DNA of 64,000 bases from WHSW01 sp033856255. Lineage in GTDB: Bacteria > Actinomycetota > Thermoleophilia > Solirubrobacterales > 70-9. The stretch covers positions 1 to 64,000 of the forward strand of contig JAWVFH010000034.1 of NCBI GenBank assembly GCA_033856255.1, given 5' to 3'. The position numbers were made by a program, and so were the translations under genes. Below the pieces are notes generated by a model that saw nothing but the letters and a program-made list of their open reading frames with translations, was not told the origin of the DNA and did not search any database. Positions 16,572 through 24,430 of the stretch are shown in pieces (positions within the stretch are counted from its first letter, which is position 1; each line of letters opens with the position of its first letter).

Positions 16572-18809
16572 ATGGGGGTTCGGGGCAGAACACCGCGGTT
16601 CCGGGTGCGCGCGCTCGCCGGCGCCGCGGCTCTGCTGACCGCGAGCCTCGCGCTCGCTTCCGCGCCGGCCTCGGGCGCCCCCGACACGCTCGGCAGGACG
16701 ACGGTCGAGAGCCGCGTCCTTCCCAACCAGGATCCCGGCTTCCGCAATCTGCAGCTCGGGGCCGGCGAGGGCTACGTGGTCCGCGAGCAGCAGGTCGGCA
16801 GCGCCGAGGCGGGACGCGAGCAGCGCCGCCGCTCGCTGCTCTACCTCGGACAGGTGAGTGACTTCCAGCTCGCCGACGAGGAGTCGCCGGCGCGGGTCGA
16901 GTTCATCGACTACGGGCCCTTCGGCGCCGCCTGGCGCCCCTGGGAGGCGATCGAGCCGCAGATCGACGACGCGACGATCCGCCAGCTCGACGCCTTCGCG
17001 GCGCGCAGCCCGTTGGCCGCCGGCGACGGCTCGCACCGGGCCATGGACCTCGCCCTCGACACCGGCGACTCCGCCGACAGCCAGCAGCTCAACGAGACCG
17101 AGTGGGTGCGGACGCTGCTCGAGGGCGGAACCCTGAATCCGGGCAGCGGGATCGCGCCGGGGAGCTCGACCGACCCGTTCTGCGCCGGGGCGGCGCCGCT
17201 GATCGCCGACGCCGCAACGCCCGCCGACTACACGGGCGTTCAGGACTACAACGACTACGTCGAGGGCGCCACGCCCCAGTTCTACGATCCCAACGCTCCC
17301 GCCGCCGCGTTCGCGGGCTGGCCCAAGTACCCGGGCCTGATGGACCGCGCCCAGCAGCCGTTCGAGGCGGCCGGGCTCGACGTCCCCTCCTACGTCGCCT
17401 TCGGCAACCACGACGGGCTCGTGCAGGGCAACGCCGCTGCCAACGCGGGCTACGAGAGCGTCGCGACCGGCTGCGTGAAGCCGATGTCGCCGGCGGTGAC
17501 CGACCCCGACACGTTCGGCACGGCGCTCGGGGCGCTCGACCCCTCCTACCTCCAGACCCTGTTGACCACCAACCCGTCGAGCGTCTCGCTGGTGCCTCCC
17601 GACCCGCGGCGCCAGTACGTGAGCAAGCAGCAGTACAAGGCCGTGTTCGAGGCCGGGACTCAGGCCGACGGGCACGGCTTCGGCCTGATCGACCCGGCCG
17701 AGGAACGGGCCTCGGCCGGCGCCGCCGGCTACTACTCCTGGAGCCCGCGGCCCGGGATCCGGATGATCTCGCTCGACACGCTCTCCGAGGCGGGCGTGAT
17801 CGGGCCCTCGGCCGACGGCAACATCGACGATCCGCAGTTCAAGTGGCTGCGGGGCGAGCTCGAGCGGGCGACCGAGCGCGACGAGCTGGTGATCCTGTTC
17901 AGCCACCACGCGATCCCGAGCCTGACCGCCGACGTCCCGGACGAGTCGGCGCCGCCGTGCACGGGACCCGATGCGCACGGGCACGACGCCAACCCGGGCT
18001 GCGACGTCGACCCGCGCGACTCGCGGCCGATCCACCTCGGCGACGACGTCGAGCAGCTGCTGTTCAAGTACCCGCACGTGATCGCCTGGATCGCCGGGCA
18101 CTCGCACGTCAACAGCATCGAGGCGCACGCCAACCCCGGCGGCCCCGGCGGCTTCTGGTCGATCCGGGTCGCGGCCGAGGCCGACTGGCCGCAGCAGTCG
18201 CGGCTGGTGGAGCTCTTCGACAACCGCGACGGCACCCTGTCGCTGTTCGGGACGATCCTCGACCACGCCAGCGACGCGGCGGCGGCGGCCCCCGGGGACG
18301 CCTCGGCGTTCAGCCCCGAGCAGCTGGCCTCGATCGGGCGCACGCTCGCCTACAACGACACGCAGACGGGCGCGCGCGCGTGCGATCCCGTCCCCTGCGG
18401 CGAGGGTGAGCCCCAGGATCGAAACGTGGAGCTGCTGGTCGCGGATCCGAGGCGCGACTCAGGCGGCGAGCCGCAGGTGGCCGGCCCGTGCGAGAACGCG
18501 ATCGTCGGCACGCCGAAGCGCGACCGGCTTCGCGGTACCGCGAGCGGGGACCGGATCCGGGGTCGCGCCGGCAACGACCGGCTGCACGGCAAGGCCGGCG
18601 CCGACTGCCTTCAGGGCGGTCGGGGCAGCGACAAGATCGGGGGCGGCCAGGACCGCGACAAGATCGGCGGCGGCGGCGGGCGCGACCGGATCGTCTCCCG
18701 TGACGGTGAGCGGGACACGGTCAACTGCGGGCCCGGCCAGGATCGGGTAGTGGCGGACTCAGAAGACCGAGTCAGTAAAGGGTGCGAGAAGGTCAAGCGC
18801 CGCCGCTGA
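16572..18809 (+). CDS. Secreted metallophosphoesterase with C-terminal RTX-like repeats
   Basis: A 745-residue exported protein (signal peptide about residues 1-36). The body has calcineurin-like metal motifs in the expected order: a first D in SDFQLADEESP, DTGDSADS, the GNHDG loop in YVAFGNHDGLV, SHHAIPS and GHSHVN. The overall layout matches the actinobacterial TIGR03767-type metallophosphoesterases. Near the end, six or so short Gly/Asp repeats (GTASGDRIRGRAGNDRLHGKAG and following units, about residues 650-725) resemble hemolysin-type calcium-binding nonapeptides and are followed by a basic tail. The enzyme probably cleaves an external phosphate ester; the repeats may fold on calcium outside the cell. 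Confidence 0.8.
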   Translation: MGVRGRTPRFRVRALAGAAALLTASLALASAPASGAPDTLGRTTVESRVLPNQDPGFRNLQLGAGEGYVVREQQVGSAEAGREQRRRSLLYLGQVSDFQLADEESPARVEFIDYGPFGAAWRPWEAIEPQIDDATIRQLDAFAARSPLAAGDGSHRAMDLALDTGDSADSQQLNETEWVRTLLEGGTLNPGSGIAPGSSTDPFCAGAAPLIADAATPADYTGVQDYNDYVEGATPQFYDPNAPAAAFAGWPKYPGLMDRAQQPFEAAGLDVPSYVAFGNHDGLVQGNAAANAGYESVATGCVKPMSPAVTDPDTFGTALGALDPSYLQTLLTTNPSSVSLVPPDPRRQYVSKQQYKAVFEAGTQADGHGFGLIDPAEERASAGAAGYYSWSPRPGIRMISLDTLSEAGVIGPSADGNIDDPQFKWLRGELERATERDELVILFSHHAIPSLTADVPDESAPPCTGPDAHGHDANPGCDVDPRDSRPIHLGDDVEQLLFKYPHVIAWIAGHSHVNSIEAHANPGGPGGFWSIRVAAEADWPQQSRLVELFDNRDGTLSLFGTILDHASDAAAAAPGDASAFSPEQLASIGRTLAYNDTQTGARACDPVPCGEGEPQDRNVELLVADPRRDSGGEPQVAGPCENAIVGTPKRDRLRGTASGDRIRGRAGNDRLHGKAGADCLQGGRGSDKIGGGQDRDKIGGGGGRDRIVSRDGERDTVNCGPGQDRVVADSEDRVSKGCEKVKRRR

Positions 18810-18813
18810 CCCG

Positions 18814-18863
18814 GGGGTGCCCGACGTTAGGTACGTGTATGCGGTGGTTTCGTCGGGCGCCCC
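18814..18863. terminator. Hairpin between convergent genes
   Basis: Arms GGGGTGCCCGACG (18814-18826) and CGTCGGGCGCCCC (18851-18863) pair over 13 bp with one G-U pair and a 24-base loop. It fills the gap between the metallophosphoesterase and the convergent ornithine cyclodeaminase-like gene. Confidence 0.5.
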
Positions 18864-18864
18864 A

Positions 18865-19800
18865 TCAGAGCGAGATGGTTGGGGCGTCTACCCCCGCCTC
18901 CAGGACGGCAAGGGCGATGCCGAGGTCCTGGATCGCGAGCCCGGTGGAGTCGAAGAGCGTGATCTCCTCGTCATTGCCGCGCCCGGCCGCCCGGCCCAGC
19001 AGGACATCGCCGATCTCCGTCACCTGCTCACGCGCGACCACCCCCGCGGCGACCGCGCCGGAGAGCTCTCCGCCCTTCGACGCCTGCTCCCAGTCGTCGC
19101 AGAAGAGGCTGCAGCGCCGCAGCGCGGCGAGCTCGACCTCGGCCTTGCCGTGCGCGTCGGCGCCGAGCACGGCGAGGTGCTGGCCCGCCCGCAGGTCGCC
19201 GCCGTCGATCACCGTCGCCGCCGCCGGGGTCACGGTGACGACGACGTCGGCGGAGACGGCCCGCTCATGTTCGCCGGTGCTCCAGCCGAGCTCCTCCGCG
19301 AGCGCCTGGGCGGCCTCGGGCCGCGGGTCATGGCAGACGCCCGGCCCGTAGCCGGCGGCCGCCAGGCAGCGCGCCGCCCAGGCCCCGTTGACGCCACAGC
19401 CGATCAGGCCGACGGTGCCGGCGTCGTCGCGCGCCAGGGCCCGGGCCGAGACCGCCGCCGCGGCGCCGGTGCGCAGCGACGTGATCGCGGCGCAATCCAT
19501 GATCGCCACCAGCTCGCCGGTCTCTGCGCTGGAGACGAGCAGCGCCCCGGTGACCACGGGCAGCCCGCGCTGGGGGTTGTGGGGGAACGAGGTGACCCAC
19601 TTGAGTGCCGCGTAGCCGTCGCCGCGGGCCGGCATCGCGCGGAAGTCGCCGGCGGGCGGCGCGTCGACGTAGACCTTCGCCGGCATCACCCAGTCGCCGG
19701 CCGCGTGGCGCTCGAAGGCGCCGCGCACGCGCTCGATCGCCTCGCCCGGCGAGACCGCCGCCATCACCGCCGCGCCGTCGAAGACCGGGATCTCACTCAT
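18865..19800 (-). CDS. Ornithine cyclodeaminase/mu-crystallin family protein
   Basis: A 311-residue protein with the layout of the family: substrate-side lysine in YAALKWVT, arginine in SLRTGAAAAVSA, NAD-binding loop GLIGCGVNGAW, the segment GADAHGKAEVE and the C-terminal signature ITLFDSTGLAIQDLG. The usual reaction of ornithine cyclodeaminase is deamination of L-ornithine to L-proline, but many members are imine reductases or alanine dehydrogenases. No amino-acid pathway gene is adjacent, so the substrate is open. Confidence 0.8.
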   Translation of the reverse strand: MSEIPVFDGAAVMAAVSPGEAIERVRGAFERHAAGDWVMPAKVYVDAPPAGDFRAMPARGDGYAALKWVTSFPHNPQRGLPVVTGALLVSSAETGELVAIMDCAAITSLRTGAAAAVSARALARDDAGTVGLIGCGVNGAWAARCLAAAGYGPGVCHDPRPEAAQALAEELGWSTGEHERAVSADVVVTVTPAAATVIDGGDLRAGQHLAVLGADAHGKAEVELAALRRCSLFCDDWEQASKGGELSGAVAAGVVAREQVTEIGDVLLGRAAGRGNDEEITLFDSTGLAIQDLGIALAVLEAGVDAPTISL

Positions 19801-19813
19801 CGCGCGACGATCG

Positions 19814-19826
19814 TAGAGTCCAGGCC
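19814..19826 (+). promoter_or_regulatory. -10 box TAGAGT before the AccE-like gene
   Basis: TAGAGT (19814-19819) ends 7 bases before GTG 19827. This spacing supports the GTG as a leaderless start. Confidence 0.5.
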
Positions 19827-20060
19827 GTGAGCGCGAACGGAAACCGCAAGCCGCCCCGGCCGCGGATCGAGCTGGTCACACCCGCTGCCTCCGCCGGCGA
19901 AGCCGCGGCGATCGTCGCAGCGCTGGAGCAGTTCCTCGCCGACACGGCGCCCGTCGCGACGGCCGCACCGATCCAGAATCCATGGCAGCGGGCGGCGCTC
20001 GAGGAGGGGATCGCCGCGCGGCAGGTGAGCGGAGCGGCATGGGGGCACGCGCCGCGATAG
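19827..20060 (+). CDS. Acyl-CoA carboxylase epsilon-subunit-like peptide
   Basis: A 77-residue protein starting at GTG 19827. After a short basic leader it reads RIELVTPAASAGEAAAIVAALEQFL, the strand-helix pattern (I-V-x-PxA-xxE-A-I-V-A-A-L) of actinobacterial AccE epsilon peptides. It then has NPWQRAALEEGI and ends WGHAPR, where epsilon peptides have a W-x-x-AAL and a C-terminal W-x-x-x-R. Epsilon peptides bind the beta subunit and raise carboxylase activity. The beta gene here is pccB, 7 kb away. Because the family is short and variable this call is moderate. Confidence 0.55.
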   Translation: MSANGNRKPPRPRIELVTPAASAGEAAAIVAALEQFLADTAPVATAAPIQNPWQRAALEEGIAARQVSGAAWGHAPR

Positions 20061-20110
20061 AACCCCTCCACCGGCCGCTCAAGCGCCGGCACCCCCAAGG
20101 AGGAGGAACC

Positions 20111-20320
20111 GTGGCCGTAGTCAAGATCATCGAGCTGGTCGGCAGCTCGAAGACGTCGACCGACGACGCCGCCAAGCAGGCGCTGACCCAGGCGCAGTCG
20201 TCGCTGCGAAACATCCGGGCCGTCGACATCGTCTCGACCGGGATCAGGGGCGAGAGCCTCGACGAGTATCGCGCCCACGTCCGGGTCGCGTTCCTGATCG
20301 AGGACACCGACATCGACTGA
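20111..20320 (+). CDS. Dodecin-family flavin-binding protein
   Basis: A 69-residue protein with start GTG 20111 preceded by a very strong Shine-Dalgarno run (AAGGAGGAGGAACC). It follows the dodecin pattern: VVKIIELVGSSKTSTDDAAKQAL, then LRNIR, then YRAHVRVAFLIED. Dodecins form hollow 12-mers that store riboflavin or FMN. The tryptophan that usually stacks on the flavin (as in LRWAEV) is absent: the position after LRNIR is Ala and there is no Trp anywhere. Flavin binding may therefore be weak or different. It is 50 bases after the AccE-like gene on the same strand. Confidence 0.8.
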   Translation: MAVVKIIELVGSSKTSTDDAAKQALTQAQSSLRNIRAVDIVSTGIRGESLDEYRAHVRVAFLIEDTDID

Positions 20321-20355
20321 GCGCAACTCCGAACGCGACACGTGGTTCGCGTGGT

Positions 20356-21702
20356 GTGAGGACGGTTCGCGATCTCTCGGTCGTCGGGCTGGCGGTGGCC
20401 GCCTTCCTGACGGCGACGACCTCCGCCGCCGCCGCGGCGGGTGAGCCCGACCCGCAATTCTCGAAGGACGGCAAGGCGATCGTCGGCTTTCCCCACCACA
20501 TCGTCAAGAACCGGGCGCTGACCGCCCTCGGGACCGGCAATGCGCCGGTGGTTGCGACCAGCATCCGCCGGACGCCGGACGACGACCCCTCCACCGTGGG
20601 CGATCGCTACCGCGATGTAGCCGTCGCGCGGCTGCGGGCCGACGGCACCTACGACCGCCGATTCTCGAGGGACGGTCGCGCCGTGATCCGCATCCCCGGC
20701 ACCGACCAGTACGCGGCCGACGTCGCGGTGCAGCCGGACGGCAAGCCGGTGGTGGTCGCGACGAACGACGGGAGCCTCCTGGTGACGCGGATGACCCGGG
20801 ACGGATCGCTCGATCGCGCGTTCTCCGGCGACGGGCTCGCCGAGGTCGCGTTCACAGCCGCCGGCGGGATCGCTGGGGTTGACATCGCGCCGGATGGATC
20901 GGTGATCGTCGCCGGCAAGATCCAGGTGCCGCGAGGCGGCGCGAGCGACGCCGATTTCGCGATCGCGAAGCTGACGCCGAGCGGATCGCTCGATCCGAGC
21001 TTCTCCGCCGACGGGATCGCGACCGTCGACCTCGCCTCCGATGAAGCCGCCTCGCACAGCCGCGACGAGGCTCGAGCCGTGGTCGTGCAACCGGACGGCC
21101 GGATCATCGTGGGCGGGTTCACGTATCCCGGCGATTTCCCCTACGGCCAGACGGAGTTCGCCCTCGTGCGCCTGTCCGCAACGGGGCAGCTCGATCCGAC
21201 GTTCGCCGGCGACGGGACGGTCACCGGAGATTTCGTCACGGAGGGTGGGATCCTGGACCTGGCGCTGGATGCCCAGGGACGCCTGCTTGCGGTCGGAGAC
21301 GCGCACAACCCGATCGTGGCGCGCTACGACCCGGACGGCGACCTCGACGCCGCCTTCGCGGGCGACGGCACCGCGTCCATTCCGTTCGGCGATCGCGACT
21401 ACGCGTTCGGGATCACCGCCCAGCCCGGCGGCAAGCCGGCGCTCGCCGGGGTCGAGCGCGGCCGCGACGGGGGCGACTTCGCGATCATGCGCCTGACCGG
21501 GGCCGGGACACCGGATCTGTCGTTCGCCGTGAATGGCCTGTTCTCGCTCGACCTGCTGAGGCGGTCGCAGGAGCACGGCGGCGTGCCCGGCGGGTTCGAC
21601 CTGGCGTCGTCGATCGCCGTCGATGCGCACGGGAGGCTCGTGGCCGGCGGGACCGCCGGAGGCGACAGGGCGGCCGTGGTCCGCCTGCTGGCCGGTCGCT
21701 GA
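20356..21702 (+). CDS. Secreted delta-60 repeat protein
   Basis: A 448-residue exported protein (GTG start, signal peptide to about residue 27). It contains at least seven beta-propeller-like units with the delta-60 signature (LDPSFSADGIATVDL, LDPTFAGDG, LDAAFAGDG, LDRAFSGDG, YDRRFSRDG and similar), spaced about 50-65 residues apart, with intervening lines such as VAVQPDGKPVVVA and VVVQPDGRIIVGG. This repeat occurs in secreted proteins of many bacteria; the biochemical role is not established. It ends 47 bases before the sulfite reductase gene. Confidence 0.8.
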   Translation: MRTVRDLSVVGLAVAAFLTATTSAAAAAGEPDPQFSKDGKAIVGFPHHIVKNRALTALGTGNAPVVATSIRRTPDDDPSTVGDRYRDVAVARLRADGTYDRRFSRDGRAVIRIPGTDQYAADVAVQPDGKPVVVATNDGSLLVTRMTRDGSLDRAFSGDGLAEVAFTAAGGIAGVDIAPDGSVIVAGKIQVPRGGASDADFAIAKLTPSGSLDPSFSADGIATVDLASDEAASHSRDEARAVVVQPDGRIIVGGFTYPGDFPYGQTEFALVRLSATGQLDPTFAGDGTVTGDFVTEGGILDLALDAQGRLLAVGDAHNPIVARYDPDGDLDAAFAGDGTASIPFGDRDYAFGITAQPGGKPALAGVERGRDGGDFAIMRLTGAGTPDLSFAVNGLFSLDLLRRSQEHGGVPGGFDLASSIAVDAHGRLVAGGTAGGDRAAVVRLLAGR

Positions 21703-21707
21703 CCTAA

Positions 21708-21740
21708 ATACCCGAATCCCAATCGGGATTTGTGTAATAT
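21708..21740 (+). promoter_or_regulatory. Dyad plus TAATAT -10 box before the sulfite reductase gene
   Basis: Half sites ATACCCGAAT and AATCGGGATT face each other around CCC (21708-21730), 7 of 10 positions symmetric; the inner CCCGA/TCGGG match is exact. TAATAT (21735-21740) ends 9 bases before ATG 21750. The dyad covers the region where -35 would lie, so a repressor there would block transcription. Confidence 0.5.
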
Positions 21741-21749
21741 GGCTTGCCC

Positions 21750-23636
21750 ATGGAGCCGACCGCCGCCCCGCAGGCGACAGCAGCCGAGCGGATCTCCGCC
21801 GAGCACAAGCTCGACGTCGACCACTCCAAGCCGCAGAAGGGCAAGGGCAAGCTCGGCTCGCTGACCAACCCCGAGGTCTACGAGAACGTCCCCGGGCACC
21901 TGATCCCGGCGATCGAGCGCGAGTTCGACGACTTCGACACCGAGGCCGGCAGCTTCCTGCGCGGCGAGCAGACCGAGGCGCAGTTCATCGGCTTCCGGCT
22001 CAAGCAGGGCGTCTACGGCCAGCGCCAGCCGGACGTGCAGATGATCCGAGTGAAGCTGCCGATGGGCGGCGTCACCCCGGACCAGATGGACGCCTTCGCC
22101 TCGGTGATCGAGAAGTACGCGCCCCTCAACAAGGGCCACGTCACCACCCGCCAGAACATCCAGATCCATCACGTCCCGCTGCCCGACGCGGCGAAGCTGA
22201 TCCGCGAGCTCTCCGACTCGGGCCTCTCCTCCCGCGAGGGCTGCGGCAACACGGTCCGCAACGTCACCGGCGACCCCTGGGCCGGCGTCAGCGAGGGCGA
22301 GCTCTTCGACATCACCCCCTACGCCTCCGCCTACGTGCGCTACTTCGTCCGCCATCCGACGACGCAGCTGATGCCGCGCAAGGTGAAGACCGCGTTCACG
22401 GCCACCGACGAGGACGTCGCGATCACCGGCATCCACGACATCGGCTTCATCCCGCGCGAACGCGACGGCGTCCGCGGGGTCGAGATCCGGGTCGGCGGCG
22501 GTACTTCGATCATGCCGCGCGTCGCGCCGACACTCTACGACTTCGTCGAGCTCGAGAACGGCGACTACCTGAAGATCTCCGAGGCCGTCTTCCGGATCTT
22601 CGACCGCCAGGAATGGCTGCGCGTCAACCGCGCCCGCGCCCGGATCAAGGTCCTGATCGACAAGATCGGGATCGACGCCTTCCGCGAGATGGTGGAAGAA
22701 GAGCTGGCGGGAGACTGGGTCGCCGAGCGCGACTTCTCGATCGACCATCTCGTCTACGGAATCGACGAGGAGGCCAACGCGCCGGGGCCGCCCGCCGCCG
22801 CCGCGAGCCCGAACGGGGACCGCAGCGAGTTCGATCGCTTTCAGCAGGCGAACGTCAGGCCGCAACGCCAGGCCGGCTTCAACACGGTGCAGGTCAAGAT
22901 CACGCGCGGCGACCTGACCCCGGATCAACTCCGCGGTCTCGCCGAGATCATGCGCGAGTACACGGGGGGTTCGGCTCGGACGACCGTGCACCAGAACTTC
23001 GTCCTGCGCTGGGTTCGCGACGAGGCCCTCTACGACGTGTGGCAGCGACTCGGCGAGCTCGGCCTCAACGACGCCGGCGCCGATCAGATCGCCGACGTCG
23101 TCTCCTGCCCCGGCACCGACAGCTGCAAGCTCGGGATCACCAGCTCGATGGGCCTCAACCGCGCGCTCCAGGAGCGGATCGAGGAGATGCAGATCACCGA
23201 CCCGCTGACCAGGCGCGTCCACATCAAGATGTCCGGCTGCCCGAACGGCTGCAGCCAGCACCACATCGCCAACATCGGCTTCTACGGCGCCTCGCTGAAG
23301 GTCGGCGGGCGGACGATGCCGGCCTACATCCCCCACCTGGGCGGCAACTACGAGGGCGGCGAGGTCATCTACGGCCACCGGCTGAAGGCGCGGCTGCCCG
23401 CCAAGCGCGTCCCCGACGCGGTCGAGCGCTGGCTGCGCCTCTACGAGGCCGAGCGCGACGGCGAGGAGGCCTTCAACGACTTCGTCGAGCGGGTCGGCAC
23501 CGAGCGCTTCGAGGCCGAGGTCAAGGAGCTGACGCTGCCGGCGGAGTTCAGCCTGGAGACGATGAACCAGTTCATCGACTGGAACCGCTCCGAGCCCTAC
23601 GCGGTCGAGCGCGGCGAAGGCGAGTGCGCGGTATGA
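21750..23636 (+). CDS. Ferredoxin-type sulfite (or nitrite) reductase
   Basis: A 628-residue siroheme [4Fe-4S] reductase. Start ATG 21750 is preferred over TTG 21744 because of the -10 spacing. Both pseudo-repeats of the family are present, with TTRQNIQIHH in the first and TVHQNFVLRW in the second. Cluster ligands are C453-x5-C459 (CPGTDSCKLG) and C497-x3-C501 (CPNGCSQHH). Its neighbours (APS reductase with overlapping start, then ATP sulfurylase and APS kinase) make six-electron reduction of sulfite to sulfide the likely reaction; nitrite reduction is the alternative. The stop overlaps the next start as ATGA. Confidence 0.85.
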   Translation: MEPTAAPQATAAERISAEHKLDVDHSKPQKGKGKLGSLTNPEVYENVPGHLIPAIEREFDDFDTEAGSFLRGEQTEAQFIGFRLKQGVYGQRQPDVQMIRVKLPMGGVTPDQMDAFASVIEKYAPLNKGHVTTRQNIQIHHVPLPDAAKLIRELSDSGLSSREGCGNTVRNVTGDPWAGVSEGELFDITPYASAYVRYFVRHPTTQLMPRKVKTAFTATDEDVAITGIHDIGFIPRERDGVRGVEIRVGGGTSIMPRVAPTLYDFVELENGDYLKISEAVFRIFDRQEWLRVNRARARIKVLIDKIGIDAFREMVEEELAGDWVAERDFSIDHLVYGIDEEANAPGPPAAAASPNGDRSEFDRFQQANVRPQRQAGFNTVQVKITRGDLTPDQLRGLAEIMREYTGGSARTTVHQNFVLRWVRDEALYDVWQRLGELGLNDAGADQIADVVSCPGTDSCKLGITSSMGLNRALQERIEEMQITDPLTRRVHIKMSGCPNGCSQHHIANIGFYGASLKVGGRTMPAYIPHLGGNYEGGEVIYGHRLKARLPAKRVPDAVERWLRLYEAERDGEEAFNDFVERVGTERFEAEVKELTLPAEFSLETMNQFIDWNRSEPYAVERGEGECAV

Positions 23637-24334
23637 GCGGCACCGTCCTCCCCACCCCAACGCCGACCGTGAACGGAAACGGCAACGGCCACGGCGTTCC
23701 GATCGAGGTCGCCGCCGAGGTCGAGCGGATGACCGCAGAGGAGGCGATCGCCTGGGCCGTCGACCGCTTTCACCCAGATCTGCGGTTCGCGGTCTCGTTC
23801 CAGAAGACGAGCTCGGTGATGGTCGACATGGTGCACCGGATCGCGCCGGAGGCACGGTTCTTCTTCGTGGACACCGAGCTGCTGTTCCCGGAGACCTACG
23901 AAACGCGCGACGCGCTCACCGAGCGCTATGGGATCGAGTTCGAGCGGATCGCCAACGGGTCGAAGCCCTGGTCCCTCGACCGCGACGGCTGCTGCGCGGA
24001 TCACAAGGTCGAGCTGATGCACAAGGCCCTCGACGAGGTGAACTGCTGGGTATCGGGAATTCGCCGGGTCGACTCGAAGACCCGCGCCGACGCCCCGAAG
24101 TTCGGCTGGGACGAGCGGTTCGGGCTCTGGAAGCTCAACCCGCTGGCCGACTGGGATGAAAAGCAGGTGTGGAGCTACATCAAGGAGCACCACATCCCGT
24201 ACAACCCGCTTCACGACCAGGGCTACCCGTCGATCGGCTGCATGCCCTGCACGACGGTCGCACTGAATGGCGGGGGCGAGCGTGCGGGCCGCTGGGCAGG
24301 GACCGACCGCACCGAGTGCGGCATCCACGGGTAG
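23633..24334 (+). CDS. cysH: Adenylylsulfate (APS) reductase, CysH type with [4Fe-4S] cluster
   Basis: A 233-residue thiol-dependent reductase. Four cysteines expected for the APS-using branch are present: C120-C121 in DGCCADHK and C203-x2-C206 in GCMPCT, which ligate a [4Fe-4S] cluster. The catalytic cysteine is C229 in the terminal ECGIHG. The nucleotide loop is SFQKTSSV (residues 55-62). PAPS-only enzymes lack the CC/CxxC set, so APS is the predicted substrate, giving sulfite and AMP. The N-terminal 25 residues are an Asn/Gly/Thr-rich tail. Start overlaps the sulfite reductase stop, so the products are made together. Confidence 0.88.
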   Translation: MSGTVLPTPTPTVNGNGNGHGVPIEVAAEVERMTAEEAIAWAVDRFHPDLRFAVSFQKTSSVMVDMVHRIAPEARFFFVDTELLFPETYETRDALTERYGIEFERIANGSKPWSLDRDGCCADHKVELMHKALDEVNCWVSGIRRVDSKTRADAPKFGWDERFGLWKLNPLADWDEKQVWSYIKEHHIPYNPLHDQGYPSIGCMPCTTVALNGGGERAGRWAGTDRTECGIHG

Positions 24335-24361
24335 CTCCGGCGCTCACCGGCGTTCTTGCCT

Positions 24362-24395
24362 GACTCGCTCAAGATTGGCGCCGAGTCGCTACCCT
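24362..24395 (+). promoter_or_regulatory. Promoter region of the ATP sulfurylase operon
   Basis: GACTCG (24362-24367) and CGAGTC (24382-24387) form an inverted repeat spaced 14 bases. TACCCT (24390-24395) is a candidate -10. Unlike many genes here, the downstream start (24431) has a leader of about 30 bases and a clear AAGGAG ten bases before GTG. Confidence 0.35.
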
Positions 24396-24430
24396 CGACC
24401 GGCTGAAAAGACTGAAGGAGAACCAAGAAC

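Noticed and set aside
15339..18266. A very long minus-strand open frame opposite the M28 peptidase and phosphoesterase genes
   Set aside because: It mirrors two well-supported plus-strand genes, is full of Arg/Asp/Val low-complexity and has no recognisable domain.
18534..18720. Gly/Asp-rich DNA repeats as a separate repeat element
   Set aside because: They encode the RTX-like repeats of the metallophosphoesterase and vary as coding sequence does.
21399..23855. A long minus-strand open frame opposite sulfite reductase
   Set aside because: High GC makes long antisense frames common; the plus strand carries siroheme and Fe-S motifs.
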